This document shows, one piece after another, positions 46,799 to 58,323 of a DNA stretch of 64,000 bases (position 1 is the first letter of the stretch; every line of letters starts with the position of its first letter). This DNA comes from Triticum aestivum (Eukaryota; Streptophyta; Magnoliopsida; Poales; Poaceae). The translations under genes were made by a program, and so were the position numbers. The stretch spans positions 374,852,839 through 374,916,838 of the forward strand of contig NC_057798.1 in assembly GCF_018294505.1 (NCBI RefSeq), given 5' to 3'. The notes beneath the pieces were generated by a model. It was not told where the DNA came from. It made no database searches and saw only the letters and a program-made list of their open reading frames with translations.

Positions 46799-48367
46799 CT
46801 ACTCAGCTGCATTGTTAGTACAGGGAAACATCAAGTGGAGAACATAGCAAATTTTATCACCTCGAGGGAAAGTAAGGATAACTCCAGCCCCCGAGCCCTC
46901 CAATTGCCTGGATCCATCAAAATGAATAGTCCAGTATGTATTATCTGGTTTGTCCTCTGGTGCTTGCAACTCGGTCCGATCATTGATAAAGTCCACAAGT
47001 GCCTGGGATTTGATGGTTGTTCGAGGCACATACTTCAAACCGTGTGGACCAAGCTCAATTGCCCACTTTGCAACCCGACCAGTTGCTTCCCTGTTTTGAA
47101 TTATATCGCCCAAAGGAGCAGAACTAACCACTGTGATGGGATGGCCTTGAAAGTATTGCTTGAGCTTTCGACTTGCCATAAAAACTCCATACACCAACTT
47201 CTGCCAATGTGGATAGCATTGTTTTGACTCGATCAGGACTTCACTGATGTAATACACCGGTCGTTGAACCGGATACTCCTTCCCAGCCTCCTTACGCTCA
47301 ACCACAATTCCCACACTGACCGCTCGGGCATTGGCAGCCACGTATAATAGCAAGGGCTCATTATCAACCGGAGCTGCAAGAACCGGCGGTTCAACCAACT
47401 GTCGCTTTAACTCCTCAAAAGCCGCATTAGCCGCGTCACTCCAGACGAAATCGTCTGTCTTTTTCAACATCTGATACAAAGGAATTGCTTTCTCTCCCAA
47501 ACGGCTGATAAACCGACTAGGGGCTGCAATCCGACCCGCCAGACGCTGAACATCATTGATACACTTCGGTTTAGCCAGGGATGTAATCGCTTTGATTTTT
47601 TCTGGATTAGCCTCAATGCCTCTGTTGGATACCAGAAAGCCTAAGAGCTTGCCTGCCGGAACACCAAAAACACATTTACCCGGATTGAGCATCATTTTGT
47701 AAACCCGAAGATTGTCAAACGTCTCCTTGAGGTCATCCATCAGTGTTTCCTTCTTCCTGGATTTTACCACAATGTCATCCACATAGGCATGAACATTACG
47801 CCCAATCTGCATATGAAGACAATTTTGCACACAACGCTGATAAGTTGCCTGGGCACTCTTGAGCCCAAAGGGCATAGAAACATAGCAGAAGGCTCCAAAG
47901 GGAGTGATGAAGGTTGTCTTCTCCTGGTCCTTAACTGCCATCTTGATCTGATGATAACCTGAATAAGCATCCAGGAAACTCAGGCGCTCACAACCCGCCG
48001 TCGCATCAATAATCTGATCAATACGCGGGAGAGCAAAGGGATTGGCCGGACAAGCTTTATTCAAGTCGGTGTAGTCCACACACATACGCCAAGTGTCGTT
48101 TTTCTTGAGAACAAGCACCGGATTAGCTAACCATTCAGGGTGAAACACTTCAACGATAAACCCAGCAGCCAACAGTCCGGCTACCTCTTCACCAATTGCC
48201 TTGCGTCTTTCCTCATTAAAGCGACGAAGAAATTGCTTGACTGGCTTAAACTTGGGATCAATATTAAGAGTGTGCTCAACGAGTTCCCTCGGTACACCTG
48301 GCATGTCAGAAGGCTTCCATGCAAAAATGTCCCGGTTCTCACAGATGAACTCGATGAGCGCGCTTTC
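46799..48367 (-). pseudogene. pol: B pol: reverse transcriptase and RNase H
   Basis: Entered from protease in the same frame past the TAG at 48368. From the ATG at 48304: FLDAYSGYHQI (about residues 110-120), MPFGLKSAQATYQ (144-156), catalytic YVDD (174-177). An RNase H segment with IHFDGSRQ and GSGAGVIL follows. It ends at CTNNAAE followed by a TAG produced by a one-base deletion, after which the integrase frame takes over. Confidence 0.9.
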
Positions 48368-49267
48368 CTATTTCGGATCCAGATTTGTGGTGATGTTGAA
48401 CTGCTTGGACGAATCGCCAGGAACAAAGTCAACAAGTTTAGTCTCATCAGCCGGTTTGAAATGTAGGGTTGGGTCATGCTCAGTGGTGGGCTTCTTCAGA
48501 GGGGTCATGTCTGCCGGATCAACATTTTCCTTATAAAACTTCAGCTCCTCTGTAGCACAAACCGACTCAGCATAGGTCGCATCACCTTCCTCGCAATCCA
48601 AAGCGATTTTACGACTTCCATGAACCGTAATGGTCCCTTTATGACCCGGCATCTTGAGCTGCAAGTAAATATAACAAGGCCTCGCCATGAACTTTGCATA
48701 AGCCGGTCGCCCAAATAGTGCGTGGTACGGGCTCTGGATCCTCACCACTTCAAAGGTCAATGTCTCAGATCGGGAATCGCGCTCATCACCAAACACAACT
48801 TCCAAAGTGATCTTACCAACAGGATATGCCGATTTACCTGGTACCACACCATGAAAAACAGTGTCGGACGGTTTAAGACTCTTGTCTGTCAACCCCATGC
48901 GATGGAAGGTCTCATAATACAGAATGTTGATACTGCTCCCTCCATCCATGAGTACCTTGGTGAACTTATAACCTCCCACCTGAGGTGCCACCACCAAAGC
49001 TAGGTGACCCGGATTGTCAACCCGGGGCGGATGATCCTCCCTACTCCACACAATAGGTTGTTCGGACCACCGCATATAACGTGGTACTGCCGGTTCAACA
49101 GCATTAACTGCCCTCTTGTGAAGCTTCTGATCACGCTTGCACAAACTAGTAGTGAACACATGATACTGCCCACCATTCAACTGCTTTGGGTGACTCTGGT
49201 AACCTGACTGCTGCTGATTTCCTTGATTATTCTGCTGGTTATTACCACCTTGGTTGTTCTGGTTGCG
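48368..49267 (-). pseudogene. pro: B protease
   Basis: Same frame as gag. VLMDGGSSINILY holds the catalytic D-G-G motif of this lineage (plus-strand coordinates about 48930), and YHALFGRPAYAKF is the downstream signature. It is bounded by in-frame TAGs at 49268 (CAG to TAG likely) and 48368 (likely the same change). Confidence 0.85.
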
Positions 49268-51556
49268 CTAATTATTCTGAAACCCAGAGTTGGAACCGCC
49301 GCCACCATGAAAACCTGGACCTGAACCGCCTGATGGACCCTTATCATACCAGAAAAGATCAGAGTTTTTGAACTCCTTCATAATGTGACAATCCTTCCAG
49401 AGATGCGTTGCAGGAACTTCCTTGGTCCCATGCTTTGGGCAGGGCTGATTCAACAAGCGCTCCAGATTCATTCCGCCGCCGCGCTGGGGCGGTTTACCCT
49501 TACGACGCTGCACATTAGCGTTAGCCACAAAATCTGAATCCGCTTTACGCTTACCGTTATTCCCATGGACTCCTTGGTTGTGCTGCTGTCCCTTTGCACC
49601 ATCGTTCTTCTTTCCCTTCTCCGGTTTCTCCTCATCAGAATCGGGATCCTTGGTATTATCAGAATCGGCATACTTGACCAAGGCGGCCATAAGGGTGCCT
49701 AGGTCATCGCAGTGGCGCTTGAGCCGTCCCAGCTTCATCTTTAGTGACTTAAACCGGCAGTTGCGTTCCAGAGTGATGATTGCCTGACCAGCGTTAATCT
49801 GATCTGAAGAATGCAAAACTTCTAAAACCCGGCGCACCCAATGAGTGGTTGACTCGTTCTCCCCCTGAACACAGGCATCCAGATCCACAATGGACATAGG
49901 CTGTTTGCATGTGTCTTTGAAATTGGCCTTCAACTGGTCCCACGATTCGATGGAATTAGCTGGTAAGTTTTTCAACCAAGTACGGGTTGTCCCTTCCAAC
50001 ATCATCGTGAAATACTTTGCACAAACCGCTTCATCCACGTCCAGCATCTCCATCGCCATCTCATAACTTTCGACCCACGCCTCAAGCGGCTAATCCGTTG
50101 TGTAATTCGGCACCTTACGTGGACCCTTGAAATCTTTAGGCAGTCGCACATTGCGTAGAGCCGGAATGAGACAAGGTACTCCCCAGGAGCTGAAGGCTAC
50201 CCCGGTACCACGGTCTACTGACGCCGCAGGTTGAACCGGGGCGGGTTGATAACGACCTGTATGCTATGCTACCAAAGAGGCCTCCCTTCATGCCCTGCCA
50301 TTATCCACCACGTCCTGAGCATTTACTTCACCACGTGCCAGATTGGGTCTTTTGGGAACATTCCGGTGCCGTGCACTGCTAGACACTTCCGGTTCATCCA
50401 TGTGCCTGCTGTAACTTTTGCTCGGACGGGGAGTTGAATGAATTCTATCCCGGCTGCAGGAATAAGCCTGCTGCTGCACCATGGCGGTTTGAAGAAGATC
50501 TCTGGCCCGCCGTGTCTCAATTGCTGCCAGTGAATCGCCCTCCATCGGAATAGCTGCCAAGCAAGATGCTGCAGCAATCATATTATCCAAAGGACTTGAG
50601 AAGTAACCTGGTGGAGTAGGCACGTATTGCGGCTGGTTATCTGTTTGTCGAGGTGGTTCCATCGTCTGTGGTTGATCCGGTGCTGCCCTCGGTGCATCAG
50701 TCCGGTTTGTGGCTACCGGATTACTTGGCCCAGCCCCTGGTGTGTCGAAAAGATTTACTCCCTCGAAGACTAATGGCAGACATGACCGATACTTTCTCCG
50801 CATTACATCATTTGTTGCATTCTGATCCAACAGGAGCCGATAGTTCTGCGCCTGTATTTGCTGTGACTGGGCATCCAAAGCGGCCCGTTCTTCAGCCAAC
50901 CTAGCGTCCTCCGTTGCTAGATCCTCCTTAGCTTGTGTTATCTAGTCCTTCAGCTTCGCAATATTCGCATTATGTTGATCATGCGTCTCCGGGGTAACTG
51001 CCGTGGTCAACAAGGTAGCCCAGGCATCCATCAAACCAGAGAGGACTTGAGCCGGTCGGTGCGCCGGGCCTCCTGCCGTGGCTGCTGATCCGGTATTCAT
51101 TGCTGCTGTGGACGAAGACTGCAGAGTGGGCTGTGTTCCGACCATGAAAACAACAACCCGAATTGGCGGTTCAAGGAGGTCCGGAATACTGTTGCCATCG
51201 GAATATCCTTTGAACACACCATCATGAACTTGGTACAGGGACTCGGTTTCACCAATGGATGACTCGTCATCGGAACAAATAACCATCTTGCCTTCAGACA
51301 CTGGTTCAGATCCGATCCCATAGACACATCCTATGTACGCACGCTTCATGGCGGGTTTCACCCGGGCAGGGCTTGCACGCTGAGACGTCTCGACGAGGTC
51401 GGTGTAGATGTCCGGCTCAAGGCCCGGTTCACCGATCTTGCCAATGAAAACATGAATTCCGCTAAAGGGGACCCGGTACCCGTACTCGATTGAGCCGGTC
51501 TCGGGGCCCCATCCTTCGTCATTGATGTAGAGCTTGCCACGACGACTCTTGGTCAT
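49268..51556 (-). pseudogene. gag: B gag
   Basis: The ATG at 51556 (MTKSRRGKLYINDEG) is the best start. The longer open frame reaches back to a TTG at the PBS. One reading frame covers the whole gag but has stops at 50942, 50288, 50264, 50090 and 49268. Segments: a unique N-terminal domain, a linker (EERAALDAQSQQIQAQN), then the Retrotrans_gag core (MMLEGTTRTWLKNLP, ESWDQLKANFKDTC). A Lys/Asp-rich stretch and a zinc-binding CPKHGTKEVPATHLWKDC-like motif follow, then a Gly/Asn/Gln-rich tail. Confidence 0.85.
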
Positions 51557-51624
51557 CCGGCCGACCACGTACCCCTTAAGTCCTTCAGAACAACCCTTCA
51601 AGAACTCGAAACCATCGTGCGATA

Positions 51625-51642
51625 GCCCCACGGTGGGCGCCA
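51625..51642 (-). promoter_or_regulatory. B primer-binding site
   Basis: Minus-strand TGGCGCCCACCGTGGGGC, two bases inside the 5' LTR. This PBS class is common in grass Tat-lineage gypsy elements. I do not assign the tRNA. Confidence 0.75.
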
Positions 51643-51644
51643 AC

Positions 51645-52168
51645 TGTCATGGAATTAACATGTCAGATGTCCTCATGAAAGGACTTAGTCGCAGATCCAT
51701 CGCTACGGTTTAGCTTGAAGGGGTTAAATCGGACAAGGGACACGGGAGTTTTATACTAGTTCGGCCCCTTCGATGAAGGTAAAAGCCTACGTCTAGTTAT
51801 GATGGGATTGATTGGGTTTCGATGATCAGGGAGCAAATATGCTTTGCTTGAGTCTCAAGTTGTTGTCTGTCGTCCCTGAACCGCCGCCGGGTCGTCCCTT
51901 TATATACACAGGTTGACGCCCGGCCGGTCTACAGAGTCCCGAGGCCGACTCATACAAGGGTCCGACTCGGTCTCTCCTTTCCTAACTTACAACACAAGTT
52001 TACATAACCATGGCGGTTTGCTATTATGGGCCCTAATCCGCCTTTGGGCTTTGGGCCTCTAAGCTTCATAGTAAAACGCCATCTTCTGAGTCTTCATGGG
52101 CTTCAATACGGTTGAGGGTAAACCGGCCCCTCCTGGGAGGTTTATACTTAATAGTTATATCCCCAACA
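51645..52168 (-). repeat. B 5' LTR (524 bp)
   Basis: Pairs with 38646-39168. Minus-strand TATA box at 51899-51906. Confidence 0.93.
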
Positions 52169-52172
52169 CTTG

Positions 52173-53300
52173 CTATCAGTTGCCAGTAACCATAGGTAGA
52201 CATGTTTTCCCCACCGACCTCATGTCCTAGAGTCACAAGGATTGGATGTGATACTAGGCATGGATTGGCTATCCAAGTTTGAAGGAAACATCGATTGCGC
52301 CAGTAAATCAATTCTTCTCACCACCCCGGAGGGAAAGAGGATCAAGTATGTGTCTAGGCATGCGCCGAGGAGGACATAGGTGAATTCACTATCTAGAGTT
52401 GTTCAGGAGGAAGTACCAATGGTGAAGAATTTTCCCGATGTATTTCCGGAGGAGTTACCAGGCATGCATCCAGATCGTGATATTAAGTTTTCGATTGAGT
52501 TATTGCCAGGCACCGGACAAATATCCAAGAGGCCGTATCGGATGCCCACAAATGATCTGGAGGAAATGAAGAAGCAGATTAAGGAGTTACTGGAGAAAGG
52601 TTACATTCGACCAAGTTCATCACCTTGGGGAGCCCCAGTGCTTCTAGGTGAGAAGAAGGATGGATCTTTGAGGATGGTTGTTGATTATTGTGCGCTGAAT
52701 GAGGTGACGATCAAGAACAAATACCCTCTTCCAACGATCAATGTTTTGTTTGACCAGCTACAGGGAGCTAAGGTTTTCTCCAAGATTGATCTTCGATCAG
52801 GTTATCACCAGTTGTAGATCCGAGAGCAGGATATACCTAAGACCGCATTTACTATGAGGTATGGGCTATATGAGTATATAGTTATGTCATTTGGTTTGAC
52901 TAACGCCCCTGCCTATTTCATGAGTATGATGAACAAGGTGTTCATGGAGTTTTTGGATAAGTTCGTCTAGTGTTCATTGATGATATATTGGTCTACTCAA
53001 AGAATGAAGAAGAGCATAAGGAACATTTGCGCTTGGTTTTTTAGAAGCTCAGGGAACATCAGTTGTATGCCAAGTTCAGCAAATGCGAATTTTGGTTGAA
53101 GGAAGTTGGATTTCTCGGACATGTTATATTCGGAGAAGGAATAGCAGTAGATCCTACCAAGGTTGCATCTGTCACTAAATGGTTGGCACCCACCTCAGTT
53201 GGAGAGATCAGGAGTTTTCTTGGACTCGCAGGTTATTATCGAAGATTTATTGAGAATTTTTCCAAGATTGCGAAACCATGATGGAATTATTGAAGAAGGA
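52173..53300 (+). pseudogene. pol: G1 protease end and reverse transcriptase (heavily broken)
   Basis: Resumes G1 after B. Protease-end motifs (GRHVFPTDL region, near 52200-52290) are out of frame with one another. RT runs in pieces from 52380: [29 protein letters not shown] (stop at 52815), then [13 protein letters not shown] catalytic IDDILVYSK-like box near 52975-53000 lies after a frameshift. The thumb/connection ([16 protein letters not shown]) follows. At least five breaks. The RT type is chromovirus, distinct from A and B. Confidence 0.88.
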
Positions 53301-53755
53301 CACCAAGTTTAAATGGACTGAGGATTGTGAGGCCAGTTTTCAGGAATTGAAGAAGCGTTTGGTTATAGCCCTAGCGCTGATTCTCCTAGACATACACAAG
53401 GATTTCCAAGTGTATTGTGATGCTTCATGTCGAGGACTTGGAGGTGTGCTTATACAGGATGGAAGAGTTGTTCCATATGCCTCACGATAGCTTCGACATC
53501 ATGAGTTGAATTATGCTATGCATGATTTGGAGTTAGCAGCCTAGTGCATGCACTCAAGACATGGAGACATTTTCTTATCGGTAACCGTTGTGATGTTTAC
53601 ACGGATCATAAGAGTTTGAAGTACATCTTCACGCAAAAGGAGCTGAATCTCAGGCAAAGGAGATGGTTGGAGCTCGTAAAGGATTATGATATGAGATTGC
53701 ATTATCATCCAGGAAAGGCCAATGTCGTAGCAGACGCTTGAGCCGCAAGAGTTAT
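53278..53755 (+). pseudogene. pol: G1 RNase H
   Basis: FQVYCDASCRGLGGVLIQDG (near 53410-53470) is the RNase H start. [11 protein letters not shown] (near 53598-53630) and [20 protein letters not shown] (to about 53720) follow, with stops at 53488 and 53541 and a shift near 53740. Confidence 0.88.
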
Positions 53756-54514
53756 GTTAACATGCTCATAACCAGAGGATTACCTCAGGAGTTAGCAGAC
53801 GACCTTCGAGAGCTACGCTTGGAGATAGTTCCGAGAGGTTATGTTGCAGCATTGGAAATTCAGTCCACTTTGCTGGGAAAGATCAGAGAAGCCCAGAAGA
53901 TGGACAAGGAGATTGCCAAGATAAAGGAAAGGATGAGTAAAGGAAAGGCCAAAGGATTTCGTGAGGATGAGCACGACACTTTATGGTTTGAGGATTGTAT
54001 TTATGTGCCTAATGACCCTGAGATTAGGAAGTTGATTCTTCAGGAGGCTCATGATTCGCCTTACTTGATTCACCTAGGCAACAACAAGATGTATCTGGAT
54101 TTGAAGGAGAGTTTCTGGTGGATAGGAATGAAGAAAGATATTGTAGAGTATGTAGCAGTATGCGATGTATGTCAGAGAGTTAAGGCAGAGCATCAGAAAC
54201 TAGCAGGGTTACTCTAGCCTTTGTCGATACCCAAATGGAAGTGGGATAAACTTGGCATGGATTTTATCACTGGATTACCCAGGACCCGTTCAGGCTATGA
54301 CTCTATCTGGGTTGTAGTTGATTGCTTGATGAAGGTAGCCTATTTCATCCCTGTGAAGACAACTTATATGAGTGCTAAGTTGGCGAAGATATACATGACC
54401 AGGATCGTATGTCTGCATGGAGTTCCGAGGACCATTGTATCAGATAGAGGAACACAGTTTACTTCAAAGTTTTGGAACCAGTTGCACGAAACTTTGGGTA
54501 CCAGGCTAGAGTTC
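53738..54514 (+). pseudogene. pol: G1 integrase, cut by L
   Basis: Zinc-binding part: H-x-H in EAHDSPYLIHLGNNKMY and C-x2-C in CDVCQ (near 54160). The catalytic core starts after a TAG at 54216: MDFITGLP with the first Asp, VSDRGTQFTSKFW with the second Asp. The copy ends at 54514, before the third catalytic residue, which lies beyond the right edge on the far side of L. Confidence 0.88.
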
Positions 54515-57500
54515 TGTGACGCCCCCGATTCAATCGTACACTAATCATGCACGCAAATGTGTACGATCAAGATCAGGGACTCACGGGAAGATATCACAAG
54601 ACAACTCTACAAATAAAATAAGTCATACAAGCATCATAATACAAGCCAGGGGCCTCGAGGGCTCGAATACAAGTGCTCGATCATAGACGAGTCAGCGGAA
54701 GCAACAATATCTGAGTACAGACATAAGTTAAACAAGTTTGCCTTAAGAAGGCTAGCACAAACTGGGATACAGATCGAAAGAGGCGCAGGCCTCCTGCCTG
54801 GGATCCTCCTAACTACTCCTGGACATCGTCAGCGGGCTGCACGTAGTAGTAGGCCCCTCCGGTGTAGTAGGGGTCGTCGTCGAAGGTGGCGTCTGGCTCC
54901 TGGACTCCAGCATCTGGTTGCGACAACCAGAAAGAAAGGAAAGGGGGAAAAAGGGGGGAGAAAGCAACCGTGAGTACTCATCCAAAGTACTCGCAAGCAA
55001 GGAACTAAACTACATATGCATGGGTATATGTGTAAGGAGGCCATATCAGTGGACTGAACTGCAGAATGCCAGAATAAGAGGGGGATAGCTAGTCCTATCG
55101 AAGACTACGCTTCTGGCAGCCTCCGTCTTGCAGCATGTAGAAGAGAGTAGACTGAAGTCCTCCAAGTAGCATCTCCAAGTAGCATCGCATAGCATAATCC
55201 TACCCGGCGATCCCCTCCTCGTATCCCTGAGAGAGAGCGACCACCGGTTGTATCTGGCACTTGGAAGGGTGTGTTTTATTAAGTATCCGGTTCTAGTTGT
55301 CATAAGGTCAAGGTACAACTCCAAGTCGTCCTGTTACCGAAGATCACGGCTATTCGAATAGATTAACTTCCCTGCAGGGGTGCACCACATTCCCCAACAC
55401 GCTCGATCCCATTTGGCCGGACACACTTTCCTGGGTCATGCCCGGCCGCGGAAGATCAACACGTCGCAGCCCCACCTAGGCTCAACAGAGAGGCCAGCAC
55501 GCCGGTCTAAACCTAAGCGCACAGGGGTCTGGGCCCATCGCCCATAGCACACCTGCACGTTGCGTACGCGGCCGAAAGCAGAACTAGCCCCCTTAATACA
55601 AGAGCAGGCTTACGTTCCAATCCGGCGCGCGCCGCTCCGTCGCTGACGTCTGAAGTGCTTCGGCTGATACCACGACGTCGGGATACCCATAACTACTCCC
55701 ACGTAGATGGTTAGTGCGTATAGGCTCGTAGCCGACTCAGATCAAATACCAAGATCTCGTTAAGCGTGTTAAGTACCCGCGAACGCTGAACAGGGCCAGG
55801 CCCACCTGTCTCCTAGGTGGTCTCAACCTGCCCTGTCGCTCCACCACAAAGTAACAGTCGAGGGCCGTCGGGAACCCAGGCCCACCTCTACCGGGATGGA
55901 GCCACCTGTCCTTTCAGCCCCCTCGTCAGAATCACTTGCGGGTACTCAATGAGCTGACCCGACTTTAGTCACCATCTGTATAGTATGTATGTATGTATAG
56001 TATATACCCGTGATCACCTCCCGAGTGATCACGGCCCAATAGTATAGCAAGGCAGACTGACAAGAATGTAGGGCCAATGATGATAAACTAGCATCCTATA
56101 CTAAGCATTTAGGATTGCAGGTAAGGTATCAATGACTGTAGCAACAATGACAGGCTATGCATCAGAATAGGATTAACGGAAAGCGGTAACATGCTACACT
56201 ACTCTAATGCAAGCAGTATAGAGTAGAATAGGCGATATCTGGTGATCAAGGGGGGGGGCTTGCCTGGTTGCTCTTGCAAGAGAGAGGGGTCGTCAACTCC
56301 GTAGTCGAACTGGGCAGCAGCAGCGTCGGTCTCGTAGTCTACCGGAGAGAAGAGGGGGAAGAAACAATGAATACAATGCAAACAAATGCATAACGATGCA
56401 TGACATGACAAGTAACGATGCTAGGTGTGCCCAATCGCGGTAGTAGGTGATACCGACGAAAGGGGGAAACATCCGGGAAAGTATTCCCGGTGTTTCGCGT
56501 TTTCAGACAGATGAACCGGAGGGGAAAAGTTGCGAGTTCGATAGGTTAGGGGTGTGTGGCGGACGAACGGACTGCGTATCCGGAATCGTCTCGTCGTTCT
56601 GAGCAACTTTCATGTTGAAAATATTTTAATCCGAGTTACTGATTAAAAGATATGATTTTCTAAAGATTTTATTAATTTCTGAAATTTAATTAATTATTTA
56701 ATTTAATTCGAAAAATGGATTAATGACATCAGCATGATGTCATGCTGATGTCAGCAGTCAACAGGGTTGACTAGTCAACCTGACCAGTGGGTCCAGGGGG
56801 ACCCACCTGTCATTCACTATGATTAACTAAAACAGATTAATTAGTTTAATTAGTGATTAGATTAATCTAATCAGGATTAATTAACTTAATTAATTACTTA
56901 ATTAATTAATTAATATTTTAATTATTATTATCTATTTATTTTATTTTTATTATTATTTTCCTTTCTTTTTTTTTATCGTCCTGGGGGCGGGCCCCTCTGG
57001 TCAGTGGCACAGGGGGTTAGTGGGTTTGGGCATTCGGGTGCGGGCGTGCGCCCGAGGGGCGTAGCGGGCAACGGGCACCGTGTGTAGGGGGGCAGGCGCC
57101 ACTCGGGCGGGCGTATGCCCGAGGGCACTGGGCGCGCGTGGCGCACGCCGGCGCCGGCGATCAGGCAAAGGGAGGCGGTGGAGGGCCGACTGCGGTGGCG
57201 GCGGGTGCGCGCCTGGGCACGTCCAGGGAGCGGCGTGCGCGACCGGGGTGCGTCCGATGCGCGAGCATGGCCGCCGGGCGCGTGCGGGGCGGTGACCGCA
57301 AGAGGTGGCCGGAGCGGGGGGTGCGGGAAGCGACCTACGTCGACCGGATCACAGGGGAACGGAGCAAAGACGGACGAGGCCTCACCGGGGCCTGTAGTTG
57401 TGCAAAAGTCGGCTCGGGGAGGGGCCGGGGATGCGTTTCCGGCGACGAGGACGTTGGTCGGCGACGGCGAGGCAGAGGCCTCAGGCGGGCGTCGCGCGAC

Positions 57501-58323
57501 AGAGAAGAAGGGGCAAGGAGGCGACGCAGATGGGCACCAGCGTCGGGGGCGCGACGGTGACGAGGCACTCGAGTGGCAGCGTCATGGCGAGGGCGACGGG
57601 AGGTGTTGGGGCCGAGCCCCAGTTCAGATCGGGGGGGGCGTGTCAACGAGCGAGAGAGGTGGGGGGGTCGCGCACGGGGCTCTCCCCTGGCGGCGCTGGA
57701 GGAGAGGGTGGAGATCGTGGGGAGTGGGAGGGTGAAGTGGGGAATGGGTTAGGGTTTGGGGGAGTGGGGGTTAAGCAGGGGTAGGGTGGGCCGGTCGGGT
57801 AGCCTGGTTCGGCGGCCAGTTGGGCCGTTCGGCCCAGTTGGCCAGGGGGGTTTCCTCCTTCTTTTGTTATTTATTTATTTATTTATTTTTTGCTTTACCT
57901 TTTATCCATTTCTCTTTTATTTTAGTTGCACTATATTTTTGGTTTAGTAAAATATGAAAACAGCTCCAAAAATAGTGTGTCAAATTAATCCACTGTTCTA
58001 AGAAGTTTTACCTCAGAATAAAAATAGTTTAGTATTTGGTAAAATATATTAGGAGTATAACTAATTGTTTTGATGTTGTTTTAATCACTTAAGGGTATTT
58101 AAATATTTTATAATGACTGTTGTTACTCCACCAATAATATCCATGATTTATTTGTCACATTAATAACATTTTAGTTTTGACTTTTGAAAACTTTAATCGT
58201 TTGACTTGATTTTAAATTTGAATTCGAACCGTTTTTGAACCATCGCGAGATTAATAACAGTGACCGAGGTGATGTGGCATCATTAGCGTGGAATTACTGT
58301 AGCATGATTACCCGGGCGTCACA
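54515..58323 (-). repeat. L 3' LTR (3809 bp)
   Basis: Starts tgtgacgccc and ends gggcgtcaca, a perfect 10-bp terminal inverted repeat. It contains a gtat-rich microsatellite (about 55978-56005), an AT-rich run with repeated taatt (56820-56960) and a GC-rich core (56980-57860). The 206-codon frame in the core is composition-driven, not a gene. Confidence 0.93.
56980..57860 (-). promoter_or_regulatory. GC-rich core of the L LTR
   Basis: An abrupt GC-rich block between AT-rich flanks, as in the G1 LTR. On the minus strand its start reads CCCCAAACCCTAACCC (about 57740-57760), a telo-box-like word often found near plant transcription starts. It is likely the promoter/leader region, but no convincing TATA was identified. 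Confidence 0.4.

Larger units (their letters stand above)
38646..52168 (-). mobile_element. B: complete Tat-lineage Ty3/gypsy element (13.5 kb) with an antisense gene
   Basis: Minus strand: 5' LTR (51645-52168), PBS (51625-51642), gag (from 51556), protease, RT-RNase H, integrase (to 45171), spacer, antisense accessory gene (plus, 39957-43920), polypurine tract and 3' LTR (38646-39168). LTRs differ at about 24 sites plus one indel in 523 (hand count, about 4.7%). It interrupts G1 protease. Flanks share tgctatc (38639-38645, 52171-52177), but two bases (four if the TSD is ctatc) separate the right copy from the LTR end. Size, LTR length and the extra ORF recall Fatima-type elements, but the name is unverified. 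Confidence 0.93.

Noticed and set aside
56820..56960. AT-rich taatt repeats as a matrix-attachment region or origin
   Set aside because: Composition alone; it lies within an LTR.
57080..57784. Overlapping frames of 128-206 codons in the L LTR
   Set aside because: Open in several frames at once and very rich in Gly/Arg/Ala. This is what GC-rich DNA with few stop codons gives, and it lies inside an LTR core.
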